Below, piece after piece: positions 18,048 to 27,278 of a stretch of 64,000 bases of DNA. This DNA is from Alkalicoccobacillus porphyridii. Lineage in GTDB: Bacteria; Bacillota; Bacilli; Bacillales; Bacillaceae_D. Made by a program: the position numbers and the translations under genes. The notes under the pieces were generated by a model. The model saw nothing but the letters and a program-made list of their open reading frames with translations. It searched no databases and was not told the DNA's origin. Position 1 is the stretch's first letter; each line of letters begins with the position of its first letter. The stretch covers positions 124,001 to 188,000 of the forward strand of contig NZ_VLXZ01000002.1 of assembly GCF_007293315.1 (NCBI RefSeq), written 5' to 3'.

Positions 18048-18785
18048 TCATTTCACAAGATGTTCCTCAACCGGGCTCATATTGGTATAGTTAACACTAC
18101 TTTGTTCTACAACCCCTTGAAGATGGATCATGACCTTCATTTCCGGAATAGCGGTTTCTTGCTTCTTTAAAATTTTAGATTGATTCAATCTATTAATATT
18201 CTTAGTGATAAATTCACTGTAAACAGCGGGAGCATAACCTAATTTCTCACCTGACTTACTATGAATAGATACTGCAAAATCATCATGTTCATTGTAAGGT
18301 TCAAGGATTAAGTGTACAGTTTGATCCTTTTCTAAGTCACTCCACACTTTACTTCCGTTGTAATAACGCCATCCCTCAATGTGAAAGGTCAAATTAAAGG
18401 AACCAGACGGATCAACTGTAATAGGCATAATAAGCTCCATTGAGTCCATGTTAGTCTTTCCTTTTGTAATACGTAATAGCTCCATGTCCGAAGCTTTTGT
18501 GTCTACACCGAATTTCTCAAGAAGTTCATTGTAATCTGGTCTTCTCTTGTTAGGAAGTCTCTTTGTGAATGCAGGAAACAACGTCGGGGAGTAATAAGCC
18601 TTCCCCAGCGTAGGGAAATTTGCCAAAGGTAGAAACCCATTGTCCATTGCTTCAAATACGTTTCGAGAATGTCCATCTTTATTGTATTCAAAATAATAAC
18701 CGTTGGATTTGTAATATAAGTTCCCTACGTGATACTTATACCTACTCTCCTTGTTTTGCCAAATTAGCCATAGTAAGTTTGACAC
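18048..18785 (-). CDS. HipS-like N-terminal domain fused to HIRAN domain
   Basis: The 245-aa protein has two parts. Residues about 10-100 resemble the N-subdomain of HipA, which exists as separate HipS in HipBST systems (NGYYFEYNKDG, a segment with PLANFP, SPTLFPAF, RRPDYNELL). Residues about 125-235 resemble HIRAN (LILEPYNEHDDFAVSIHS, EKLGYAP), a domain linked to DNA-end or damaged-DNA binding. The GTG at 18785 is 8 nt after AAGGAG and preferred over TTG 18791. It lies just after the kinase stop. I infer that it is the partner or antidote of the kinase. Confidence 0.65.
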   Translation of the reverse strand: MSNLLWLIWQNKESRYKYHVGNLYYKSNGYYFEYNKDGHSRNVFEAMDNGFLPLANFPTLGKAYYSPTLFPAFTKRLPNKRRPDYNELLEKFGVDTKASDMELLRITKGKTNMDSMELIMPITVDPSGSFNLTFHIEGWRYYNGSKVWSDLEKDQTVHLILEPYNEHDDFAVSIHSKSGEKLGYAPAVYSEFITKNINRLNQSKILKKQETAIPEMKVMIHLQGVVEQSSVNYTNMSPVEEHLVK

Positions 18786-18801
18786 AAGCAACGCTCCTTC
18801 C

Positions 18802-19635
18802 TTAGATTGTTTGAAGCCATTGCGATCGATAACTGATTAGTGAACACACCCAATCTTTTTCAATATGTGACATCCAATCATCAGGTACTTCATTAACAAT
18901 ATTTACAAGATCGCCTCGTTTTATGCCACAAAATCTTTTTAACTCTTTAGTATATTTATGATGATACATGTCCTTTAGATACGATAAAAGCATACTCATT
19001 TTAGGTTTTCTTTTCCCATTTACTTCGATTAATGTCTTTGAACGATTAGTAAAAGCTTGAAATCTGTTCGAATCACGCAACATTTCTTTCATTGTTTCTT
19101 TATTAGAATTGAATCCAAGTGCTGCTCCATTATCATACAAAGGAGCGAATACAACTTTATTATCCTCATCCCTAATTACAGCCCAATTTTCACAATGTCT
19201 ATCCTGATTTGCTATGAGTGCATCAAAAAGACACATAGATATAACTTCATGTATTATATTGAATTTTTCCACCGAGTTTATTATGTTCTCTATAGTATAA
19301 TGATCCAAGCTTAATGGATCAAACTCTTCTATAACACCTTTTATTAATTCTCCACCATCCTCCATAATCGCTCGAGCTGGTTGAATATTATCTAAAAGAA
19401 CCCCTTTTTGTCCATTATTAATCGCCAGACGAACATTCATAATATCTAAGCCTAACATCTTACCTATCTCTGATGAAACTAGCTCAGCCCAATTTTCGTT
19501 GGACGTTGATTTAGGAATTTTAAAGAGCAACGAACCATTATTATTTGGTTCTTTAACCCATACTTTTTCTCTTGTACCAGAAACCTGTTTGATCCAATCT
19601 TCTTCCCAATTTGAAATATCAACAACTGAGTGCAT
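18802..19635 (-). CDS. HipA/HipT-like Ser/Thr kinase
   Basis: The 277-aa protein corresponds to the kinase part of HipA without the N-subdomain. It has an ATP Lys in LLFKIPKS, a helix Glu in WAELVSSEI, the catalytic loop NQDRHCENWAVI and the metal-binding PLYDNGAALG. HipA-type kinases phosphorylate aminoacyl-tRNA synthetases or other translation factors and arrest growth. Compact HipT forms act with a separate HipS. No HipB-like helix-turn-helix gene is next to it. Low GC relative to neighbours suggests transfer. The kinase gene precedes the HipS-like gene, the reverse of the classic hipBST order. Confidence 0.75.
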   Translation of the reverse strand: MHSVVDISNWEEDWIKQVSGTREKVWVKEPNNNGSLLFKIPKSTSNENWAELVSSEIGKMLGLDIMNVRLAINNGQKGVLLDNIQPARAIMEDGGELIKGVIEEFDPLSLDHYTIENIINSVEKFNIIHEVISMCLFDALIANQDRHCENWAVIRDEDNKVVFAPLYDNGAALGFNSNKETMKEMLRDSNRFQAFTNRSKTLIEVNGKRKPKMSMLLSYLKDMYHHKYTKELKRFCGIKRGDLVNIVNEVPDDWMSHIEKDWVCSLISYRSQWLQTI

Positions 19636-19744
19636 AGATTAGACCACCCTTTTTATATGTATTAATAGCTAAGTAGCTTTATTATAATACACTTTATAAT
19701 AAAATAGATAAGCAAGCGAAAGATTTCTGATTGGAGGGATTAGT

Positions 19745-20278
19745 GTGGCATTACATGCAGAAACATTTGTTGAAGAGTGGTTTAATCGGAACGGCTATTT
19801 CACAATTAGAGGTTTGAAGGATAAGATTGACGAGTGTGATATCCTTGCTGTAAAAAATACCGGAGATGGTGAATGGGATTGCATACACTGTGAAGTACAA
19901 GTTAGTATCAGACCGGTTGGATATATAAGCAAACTTACGAGTGAAGCACAGATTGAATTACAAGCTAAGACAAAAACAAGTGCAAAAATACGACCAGAAT
20001 TGATTTTAGAACAATGTGCAAAAGCATGGGTCACAAATAAGTTTACCGCTACAAAGAAATATAATTTACGTAAGCAGTTAATATCAAATGGTGATTGGGG
20101 CTACATGTTTGTACATGGAAATGTAAAAGATGAAAGAGAGCTTTCATACATAGAAGCACAGGGTGTCGAGCTGTTTTCATTCAGAAAAATAATAGAGGAT
20201 ATGAGAACAAAGCAAACTAGTTTACAAATAACTGGTTCCTCAGCTGGCGACATGATAGATATGCTCGAATTCACCTAG
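19745..20278 (+). CDS. Uncharacterised protein, possible PD-(D/E)xK-type nuclease fold
   Basis: The 177-aa protein starts at GTG with GGAGGG 6 nt upstream. The N-terminal third has a helix with Glu residues (AETFVEEWFNRNGYF), a strand DECDILAV, then IHCEVQVS. This spacing of acidic residues and E-x-Q resembles a variant PD-(D/E)xK nuclease core, where Gln replaces Lys. The rest is unfamiliar. It is divergent from the kinase and runs with the metallopeptidase gene 67 bp downstream. Position inside the defence island fits nucleic-acid processing, but this is inference. Confidence 0.45.
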   Translation: MALHAETFVEEWFNRNGYFTIRGLKDKIDECDILAVKNTGDGEWDCIHCEVQVSIRPVGYISKLTSEAQIELQAKTKTSAKIRPELILEQCAKAWVTNKFTATKKYNLRKQLISNGDWGYMFVHGNVKDERELSYIEAQGVELFSFRKIIEDMRTKQTSLQITGSSAGDMIDMLEFT

Positions 20279-20345
20279 AAATTGCTAGCATCAACTTCAC
20301 TACTCTTTCTGCTATAATTATTAGAGCAAGAAAGGAGCCATAACC

Positions 20346-21068
20346 TTGCCACACTTTCAATTCGGAAAACAAACCATTTCATATCAAATTACAAGAAGCA
20401 ATAAGCGTAAAACCCTCTCCATCCTTGTTGATGAAACAGGTGTTACGGTCAAAGCTCCTTCAGATACAGATGAAGAAAAAATCACTAAGGTTCTTAAACA
20501 AAAAGGCAGTTGGATTTCGACTCAGATTTCTGGATTCGAAGAGATAGAAGCTCATATTCCACGCCTATCCTTTTTATCGGGTGAAAAGCTCCCTTATTTA
20601 GGGAGATATTATCGTTTGAAAGTAAAAAAAGTAGAAATAAAAAATCCATCATTTCGTTTTTATCAAGGACGATTTCTTGCAGAAGTACCGGTACATGTTG
20701 ATGAACGTTCTTACCGCGAATGGTTGTACCCGCTATATCAGGAGTGGATGAAAACCCATGGTGCCTCTTTTGCAAAGGAACGAATGAGACGCTATACGTT
20801 AATGCTTCGACGTGAACCCGTAGATGTAGTGGTGAAAGAACAGGATCAACGCTGGGGAAGTTGCACTCCTAGCGGGAAAGTTTTATTAAATTGGCGGATT
20901 TTCATGGCCAAGCCCTCTATTATTGATTATGTGCTCGCTCATGAACTAGTCCACCTTAAACATATGGATCATTCACCAGCTTTTTGGGAGACGCTACGGA
21001 TGCTCTTGCCTGAATTTGAGATACGTAAAGAATGGCTGCGAGTCCATGGTCGCAGCCTGGCTGTATAG
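20346..21068 (+). CDS. YgjP/SprT-like M48-type metallopeptidase
   Basis: The 240-aa protein begins with TTG after AAAGGAG. The zinc-binding signature is HELVHLKHMDHSPAFW near residue 201 (HExxH plus a downstream His). An N-terminal beta domain (FGKQTISYQITRSNKRKT) and QRWGSCTPSGKVLLNWR mark it as the YgjP/DUF45 family. Such genes are frequently found beside type I restriction operons, as here, where it converges on hsdR 32 bp away. Its substrate is unknown; a role in DNA-protein crosslink or restriction-complex turnover has been suggested by analogy with SprT proteins. Confidence 0.85.
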   Translation: MPHFQFGKQTISYQITRSNKRKTLSILVDETGVTVKAPSDTDEEKITKVLKQKGSWISTQISGFEEIEAHIPRLSFLSGEKLPYLGRYYRLKVKKVEIKNPSFRFYQGRFLAEVPVHVDERSYREWLYPLYQEWMKTHGASFAKERMRRYTLMLRREPVDVVVKEQDQRWGSCTPSGKVLLNWRIFMAKPSIIDYVLAHELVHLKHMDHSPAFWETLRMLLPEFEIRKEWLRVHGRSLAV

Positions 21069-21095
21069 AAAAGGACCAGTCAGACTGGTCCTTTT
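21069..21095. terminator. Bidirectional terminator between the metallopeptidase gene and hsdR
   Basis: AAAAGGACCAGTC and GACTGGTCCTTTT are perfect inverted arms around one base, so A and T runs flank the hairpin on both strands. Confidence 0.9.
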
Positions 21096-21100
21096 ATCTA

Positions 21101-24025
21101 TTACATATTTCTTTCTGCCAATGCACTAAAAGCTCCAACTAACATTAACGTATCTTCTAATCCAATTTTCTTCTTAAGCAAAACTATTTTTAAATCACCG
21201 TTTAGCTTTCGCTTGAAATCTCTTTTCCCCTTCCAATCCGGAATCTGAGAAATGGTTTGGTTTAGAAATTGATAAATATCTTTTGCTATCTCTTTTAATT
21301 CCTCATCTGGCTTCAGTTCTCCCAATACCTCTGAGAGCTTATTATAAAATGGCTCAACTTCTGCATCCAACCCTGAATGAGTCTTGCCTTCTATCTTATC
21401 AAGCATTTCTTCTCTTTGTTTAAGCAACTCATCAATGAGATCGCCTATTTCAATTTTTCTTTCTTTAAACCGTTCAAGTAGTTCGTCAATTTTTTCTCGA
21501 AGTGTGGTATAGAACACAGGGTCTTCGTCCATACGGACACTAATTTCTTTCTTTAAAGCATGTTCCATTTTTGCTGCTTTTGACTCTGGTAGTTCATATT
21601 CCGCAAGTTCCTCTTTTATCTTAGAACTAAGCACAGATACAGGCTTCTTTACATCAATTCCATTGGATTGCAGATGATTGTACACAAGCCTTCGCACTTT
21701 CTCTCCACAATCAGCAATATCCATGCCATCATCCTCAGCAAATTGTGATTTAGCTAATTGACGTATAAGTCCTACATGCTTCAGATCCTCAAGATATGGG
21801 CCTGCCATTGGATTCGGCATCACTTTGTCCATACTTTCCGCAAAGCGTTTATAATGAACCTCGAATTGTGCCCGGACGTCCTCATCCTTTAAACGCAACA
21901 CACTCTGCTCCCGTTGTGCTTTTGATAAGCCATCAAAAAACCGCATGGCTGAGCGATGACGTTGTTCTAGACGTGGCAATTCATCACTTATTGAATGTAG
22001 CGCACCTTTTACATCATTGGCACTAAAGATCTCCAAGGCCTCATCCAAAAATCGAGATACTCCAAAGTAATCGACAATGAGTCCATAGGTTTTATTTTCA
22101 TCATACCTGCGATTTGTTCTGGCAATAGCTTGTAACAAATTATGCTCACGAATCGGTTTATCTAAATACATCACCTGTTCGATCGGCGCATCAAAACCCG
22201 TTAATAACTTGTCGCAAACAATGATCATTGCTAGTTTATCCTCTTCAAAAGGCTGCTTAAAGCGTTTAATTAGCTGTTTCTCTTCATCTTTTGAAACATG
22301 GTGACGCCGAAGATTGTCTTTATCATTATGACCAGCTGAAAAAATGACCGCTGTCTCAAACTGTCCTCCCGCGAACTCATCTATTAACTCTTTATAGGCA
22401 ACGGCTGCCTCTCTTGATACTGCCACTACCTGGGCTTTATAACCGTTCACCAGAATATGACTCTCAAAATGTTTTACAAGATCCCAGGCAATCTCTCGCA
22501 TGCGTTCAGGAGCAGTTAAAATTAATGATTCATTCACATGTTTCTGCCTAATCTTATCACGTGTCTCATCATCATATTCATGAAACACTCGATTGAACAT
22601 CTCATCCAACGAATCTCCTTTTACTTGAACACTCGGTAAACGAGATTCATAGAAAATCGGTACCGTTGCGCCATCCTCCACCGCTTGCTCTATCGTATAT
22701 TTATCGATATATGAGCCAAATTTACCTGTCGTAGAACGCTTCTTCTTATCAATCGGTGTACCAGTGAATCCAATAAAGGTGGCATGAGGAAGGGCTCGAC
22801 GCATATTTAATGCCAACCCTTTATATTGGGAGCGATGAGACTCATCCGTCATGACAATGATATTCTCTGATTCAGAGATAATTGGAAAATCGTCTTCAAT
22901 CTCGTTTGTTTGGAACTTCTGAATAAGCGTCATCACCGTCGTTCCAGGCCCTTTGCCTAACTGAACTTTCAAATCAGCAACCGATGAAGCCTGTGTTGGA
23001 TTAGGGAAACCGCACTGTCTAAATGTGCCTGTAATTTGATCATCCAGGTCTTGGCGATCCGTAATGATAACCAGCATTGGGTTTTCAAGCTTAGCAAGCC
23101 GGCGTACCTTCATCGCCAAATAAACCATCGTTAATGATTTTCCTGATCCCTGAGTGTGCCAAACAACTCCACCTCTGAGCTCTGGTCTATCCTCTTTCTC
23201 CATGCGCTCAATCGCCTTGTTCACCGCACGATATTGCTGATAACGCGCCAGCTTCTTCACCTTGCCATCAAAGACAATAAAGTTACGCATCAAATCAAGC
23301 AGAGCTTCTTTACGTAACATGCCTGCTACGAGAATCGCCTGATCATACTCACTTCCAACTTCTTCATGAGTAAGCGGATATGGATCCTTCCATAGGCCAT
23401 AATGCTGAGCCTTGGCAAAAAGTGTACCAACTCTAGCGCGATGTAGACTGGTTACAATCAGCATTTGATTATACCAAAACAAGCGTTCATGCGTATCCAC
23501 ATAGCGTTCAAACTGACGAACCCCTTCAGGAAGCTGTTGATCACCTTTAAGCTTTGGACTTTTACACTCAATTACAACAACTGGAAACCCATTTACATAT
23601 AACACGATATCAGGACGAATGGTGCCATTCGCATTCTCATAACTGATCTGATTGACAACAAGGAAGTCATTATTCTCTACATTCTCAAAATCAAACAAAC
23701 GAACCGTCTGATTCTTCTTCCCTCCACTTACATCCTGCAATACAGAAATGCCATCGCCAAATAACCATTCGAAGACTTGCTTGTTCGCGCTCCACGTATC
23801 TTCTGCTGGGAACGTCGTCAGTTGTTTGATCACTTTGTCACGATTACTTTTTGATATCCACGGATTGAGTTGTTGAATAACCGCAGCCAATCGTTCTTCC
23901 AATAGAAAGCTCCCTCGACTACTACGCTCACTATCAAGGTCAGAACCTTTTTTATATGTATATCCGTAGGTTTGAAGCTGTTCAATAAACGGCTTCTCCA
24001 CCTCTTCATATTCAAGTTGCGACAT
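21101..24025 (-). CDS. hsdR: Type I restriction endonuclease subunit R
   Basis: The 974-aa protein has the full HsdR order. The N-terminal nuclease core (RPDIVLYVNG, then VVVIECKSP, about residues 137-157) is a PD-(D/E)xK site. The helicase motor follows, with Walker A TQGSGKS (about 290) and the box TDESHRSQYKG (about 393). Motif GFTGTPI and the late motif TGFDAP with ARTNRR complete it. It cuts DNA after ATP-driven translocation when the HsdM-HsdS complex finds unmodified sites. It starts 29 bp after the hsdS stop. Length is typical and no frameshift is visible. Confidence 0.95.
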   Translation of the reverse strand: MSQLEYEEVEKPFIEQLQTYGYTYKKGSDLDSERSSRGSFLLEERLAAVIQQLNPWISKSNRDKVIKQLTTFPAEDTWSANKQVFEWLFGDGISVLQDVSGGKKNQTVRLFDFENVENNDFLVVNQISYENANGTIRPDIVLYVNGFPVVVIECKSPKLKGDQQLPEGVRQFERYVDTHERLFWYNQMLIVTSLHRARVGTLFAKAQHYGLWKDPYPLTHEEVGSEYDQAILVAGMLRKEALLDLMRNFIVFDGKVKKLARYQQYRAVNKAIERMEKEDRPELRGGVVWHTQGSGKSLTMVYLAMKVRRLAKLENPMLVIITDRQDLDDQITGTFRQCGFPNPTQASSVADLKVQLGKGPGTTVMTLIQKFQTNEIEDDFPIISESENIIVMTDESHRSQYKGLALNMRRALPHATFIGFTGTPIDKKKRSTTGKFGSYIDKYTIEQAVEDGATVPIFYESRLPSVQVKGDSLDEMFNRVFHEYDDETRDKIRQKHVNESLILTAPERMREIAWDLVKHFESHILVNGYKAQVVAVSREAAVAYKELIDEFAGGQFETAVIFSAGHNDKDNLRRHHVSKDEEKQLIKRFKQPFEEDKLAMIIVCDKLLTGFDAPIEQVMYLDKPIREHNLLQAIARTNRRYDENKTYGLIVDYFGVSRFLDEALEIFSANDVKGALHSISDELPRLEQRHRSAMRFFDGLSKAQREQSVLRLKDEDVRAQFEVHYKRFAESMDKVMPNPMAGPYLEDLKHVGLIRQLAKSQFAEDDGMDIADCGEKVRRLVYNHLQSNGIDVKKPVSVLSSKIKEELAEYELPESKAAKMEHALKKEISVRMDEDPVFYTTLREKIDELLERFKERKIEIGDLIDELLKQREEMLDKIEGKTHSGLDAEVEPFYNKLSEVLGELKPDEELKEIAKDIYQFLNQTISQIPDWKGKRDFKRKLNGDLKIVLLKKKIGLEDTLMLVGAFSALAERNM

Positions 24026-24054
24026 TACTTCACCTCCAGTTGAGGGGCAACGGC

Positions 24055-25305
24055 TTACACCGTTACCCTTATCTTCCCTGTTAGTAATTGCTGCATGAGG
24101 CCTTTCTTTAACTCGGTTACCTTCTCCTTCTCATTCTCGTAGGTGTCAAGTTGTTCATCGACTGAGGAGAGGAGGGAGGCGATTTTTTGTTGTTCGTGGA
24201 GAGGGGGGAGAGCAATTTTAAAATTTTTTATTCTAGTTAGTGCTAATTTAGGTTGAGCATTTTGTGTTTGTTCTCTTTTAATTAGTTTCTGAATTAATTC
24301 TGACATCAAGTAGTATTTCAAATAAATATTATCACATGTTATTTCAGAAATACGGTCTGCATTTTCTGTTAAATTCGCTCCACTAAGCCGTCTAGGAATT
24401 TCCCCTACTATTCCCAAACTACCAGCTACCGAAATAAACAAATCACCATAAAAAATTCTATAACGTTCAATTTGTGATATCACATCATTTGGAACATAAT
24501 AAAAATCATGATCTTTTATTCCACCCATAAACATATCAGCGACTCTAATATAAGGTCTCTCTGTTTGTATTTCTGTTAGTAGCTTCCCCTTTGGCAATCT
24601 TTTACCACCAGATACTCTTGCTATATCTTTTAGAGACTTAACCTCCCACCCCACCGGAATCTCCCCCAATTCCGTCTTCTTAAATTCCGTGTGGCCAATG
24701 CCTTTTGTCAGCAAGCGCTGCATGAGCCCTTTTTTCAGTTCCTTCGTTTTCTCAATCAACTCCTCAATTGTTTCCAATTGCTCATCCACCGTCGAAAGAA
24801 TTTCGGCGATCTTTTGCTGTTCGAGGAGGGGGGGAAGGGGTAATTGAGTGGTCCTTAAATCATTCCCGTTTATTGCTGTAAAAGTGCTTCCTTGGCCAAG
24901 CGTTGAAAATGCCTCTTTTTTACACTTTAGATAGAAATATAAATACATCTGCGAAATCTCACTTGGTCTTATTGCCGCTAACCCACGGCCTATGCAAGAC
25001 CTTTGGTTACATAAATTAATCTCTCCAACTGGTGCTCTAACTGAAAATAATATATCTCCAGGTTCTGCAATTTTCTTAGGTTGATCACACCATTTTTTTA
25101 CAACAGGATATTTCCAGCCAAATTCTGCTTTACCTTGAAAAAAAGGCAACCCTATACCTTCTTCATTGTAACTCTCTGAGAGAGGCGACTGTCCTAATAT
25201 AACTTCAGACACTTCTCCTAGTTCTAATACCTCCCACTCCTCAGGCATCTCTCCCAACTCCGTCATCTTATACCCTTCTCGTACTACCTTCGCTTCCACA
25301 CTCAT
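24055..25305 (-). CDS. hsdS: Type I restriction specificity subunit S
   Basis: The 416-aa protein has two target-recognition domains. Each is introduced by the same phrase (TELGEMPEEWEVLEL and TELGEIPVGWEVKSL) and followed by a conserved helix with HEQQKIAS or EQQKIAE and VDEQL. The halves are diverged in the recognition parts but alike in the helical spacers, a layout that allows domain exchange. It sets the two half-sites recognised by the complex. The start ATG overlaps the hsdM stop (ATGA). Confidence 0.93.
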   Translation of the reverse strand: MSVEAKVVREGYKMTELGEMPEEWEVLELGEVSEVILGQSPLSESYNEEGIGLPFFQGKAEFGWKYPVVKKWCDQPKKIAEPGDILFSVRAPVGEINLCNQRSCIGRGLAAIRPSEISQMYLYFYLKCKKEAFSTLGQGSTFTAINGNDLRTTQLPLPPLLEQQKIAEILSTVDEQLETIEELIEKTKELKKGLMQRLLTKGIGHTEFKKTELGEIPVGWEVKSLKDIARVSGGKRLPKGKLLTEIQTERPYIRVADMFMGGIKDHDFYYVPNDVISQIERYRIFYGDLFISVAGSLGIVGEIPRRLSGANLTENADRISEITCDNIYLKYYLMSELIQKLIKREQTQNAQPKLALTRIKNFKIALPPLHEQQKIASLLSSVDEQLDTYENEKEKVTELKKGLMQQLLTGKIRVTV

Positions 25306-26798
25306 TTCTTCTCACCAATCCCTAGTTCTTGCAAATAACCATCAAGCTTTACCTTAATCTCAGAATGCTTGGCTTCAAGTTCGTTCAATTCTCCTAACAC
25401 TGCTTCTATATCCAATTGTTCTTCTTCTTCTAATTTATCGACATATCGAGTAATATTTAAGTTATAGTCATTAGCTTTAATTTCATCTATACTAACAACT
25501 TTTGCGTACTTCTCAATATCTTCAAACGCATTAAAGGCTTCGGTGATTTTCTGTACGTCCTCATCACGTAAGGCATTCTGATTTTTTCCTTCTTGGAATT
25601 CGTCTTCTGCTGCGATAAAGAGAACTTTATCTTTACGCTCTTCTGCTTTGTTTCGGTTAAATAGTAGGACCGCTGCTGGAATTCCCGTTCCGTAAAAGAG
25701 GTTTGCTGGCAAACCAATGACTGCTTCTAGTTGATCGGCTTCAAGCAACCCTTGACGGATTTTCCCTTCGGCTCCGCCACGGAATAAGACACCGTGTGGC
25801 ATAACGACTCCTGCTACTCCTTCTGAGCGCAGAGAAGATACCATGTGTTGAATAAAAGCGTAATCCCCGGCATTTTTAGGTGGGATTCCGTATTGGAAAC
25901 GACCGTATGGGTCTGCTTCTGCTTCTTCACGCCCCCACTCTTTTAATGAGAATGGAGGATTGGCAATCACTCGGTCAAAGAGCATAATCTCTTCGTCTTC
26001 TACTAATTTAGGATTACGAATCGTATCTCCTCGCTCAATGCGATGATCCGGCAAGTTGTGTAATAGTAAATTCATTTTTGCGATTGACCAGGTACCCAGA
26101 TTCTTCTCTTGTCCAAAGAGAGAGAGTGATTGTGGATTTCCACCACTCTTTCGTACGTAATCAACAGACTGAATCAACATTCCGCCTGACCCACAAGTTG
26201 GATCATATACACGCATTCCTGACTCTGGCTGGATTAAGTTCACAATAAGCTCAACGACTTTTGTAGGGGTATAGAACTCGCCACCTTTTTTGCCGGCGTC
26301 ATTGGCAAACATCTTAATCAGATATTCATAGGCACGCCCCAACAAATCTGGTTCAAATAGGTTACTATTTGCCAGTTGAATCATGGAAAAATGTTGTAAT
26401 AAGCGTTGCAAAATTTCATCTGTTAAGACTTCTTTCCGGTTAAAATCAATGGGTGTTAGTACGCCTTCAAGTGTGGTGTTCTCATTCTCCAACGCTTCAA
26501 ATGCAATATTAATCTTTGAACCAATGTCATCACTGTGTTTACGAATTTCTTCCCATTGAGCCGCTTTTGGTACATAGAATTGATATTGCTCTGAATCATC
26601 GGCAAGCATTTCGCCAATTTCTTCGCCGTGCTCTTGGTACAAGTTGTCGCGCTCTTCTTTAAAGTTATCGCTAAGGCGTTTCAAAAATAATAAGCCAAAA
26701 ATGTAATTTTTATAGTCACTGGAATCAACGGAACCTCTTAAGATATCAGCCGACTTCCATAAATGGGCTTCTAATAGTTGTAATGTTAATTTACTCAT
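25302..26798 (-). CDS. hsdM: Type I restriction-modification DNA methyltransferase subunit M
   Basis: The 498-aa N6-adenine methyltransferase has an N-terminal HsdM helical domain. The SAM-binding motif DPTCGSGGMLIQ appears near residue 199 and the catalytic NPPF (VIANPPFSLKEWG) near 277. It methylates host DNA with HsdS and acts as part of the restriction complex. It lies 30 bp downstream of the 149-aa gene in the same direction with no terminator between, so hsdMSR is likely expressed from the long upstream operon or an internal promoter. Confidence 0.95.
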   Translation of the reverse strand: MSKLTLQLLEAHLWKSADILRGSVDSSDYKNYIFGLLFLKRLSDNFKEERDNLYQEHGEEIGEMLADDSEQYQFYVPKAAQWEEIRKHSDDIGSKINIAFEALENENTTLEGVLTPIDFNRKEVLTDEILQRLLQHFSMIQLANSNLFEPDLLGRAYEYLIKMFANDAGKKGGEFYTPTKVVELIVNLIQPESGMRVYDPTCGSGGMLIQSVDYVRKSGGNPQSLSLFGQEKNLGTWSIAKMNLLLHNLPDHRIERGDTIRNPKLVEDEEIMLFDRVIANPPFSLKEWGREEAEADPYGRFQYGIPPKNAGDYAFIQHMVSSLRSEGVAGVVMPHGVLFRGGAEGKIRQGLLEADQLEAVIGLPANLFYGTGIPAAVLLFNRNKAEERKDKVLFIAAEDEFQEGKNQNALRDEDVQKITEAFNAFEDIEKYAKVVSIDEIKANDYNLNITRYVDKLEEEEQLDIEAVLGELNELEAKHSEIKVKLDGYLQELGIGEKK

Positions 26799-26828
26799 GT
26801 TTGTCTCCTTCTTGATGCTTCTATTTCA

Positions 26829-27278
26829 TTAAAACGGCACACTCACACTATCCTCATGCACATAACGCATTAACGCGAGTAGTGCCTCCTGCTCTTTCCC
26901 CGGCAAAAGATGAACCGTTCCATCTTCTGCTGTAAAAACAAATTCATGAATCACTGTTGTAGTTAGTATCTCTAATCCTGTCGTCACAAAGCTCTCCGCT
27001 TTCGTCAGGCATTCTTCATCTTCATATATCACCGAGTCACGATCGTACAAAACCGTGCGTATTAAGTCTAACTGACCGCTGCCAAAAATAACAGCACGGA
27101 TGATGGCTGTTAGGCCTCCGCGGTCTGTGTTTTCGGTTCGTTGTTTGGCACCGAGGACAAAAGCGGTCATAAATAGTTGTTGATAGTCTTGTATGATATT
27201 TGCTTCTTTTAATTCTTGGAAGAAGGGGACAAAGCGTTTATGAACTTTGATACGGCGGTCTTTGGCCATTGTACTCAT
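26829..27278 (-). CDS. Uncharacterised 149-aa protein of the ATPase operon
   Basis: A mostly helical protein (MSTMAKDRRIKVHKRF start; YQQLFMTAFVLGAKQR; TTTVIHEFVFTAEDG). Its start overlaps the ATPase stop (ATGA), so the two are translationally coupled and probably form a complex. Small basic-N-terminal partners accompany DndD-like ATPases in other systems (for example DndE), but I see no clear sequence match to DndE and do not claim one. Family not recognised. Confidence 0.6.
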   Translation of the reverse strand: MSTMAKDRRIKVHKRFVPFFQELKEANIIQDYQQLFMTAFVLGAKQRTENTDRGGLTAIIRAVIFGSGQLDLIRTVLYDRDSVIYEDEECLTKAESFVTTGLEILTTTVIHEFVFTAEDGTVHLLPGKEQEALLALMRYVHEDSVSVPF

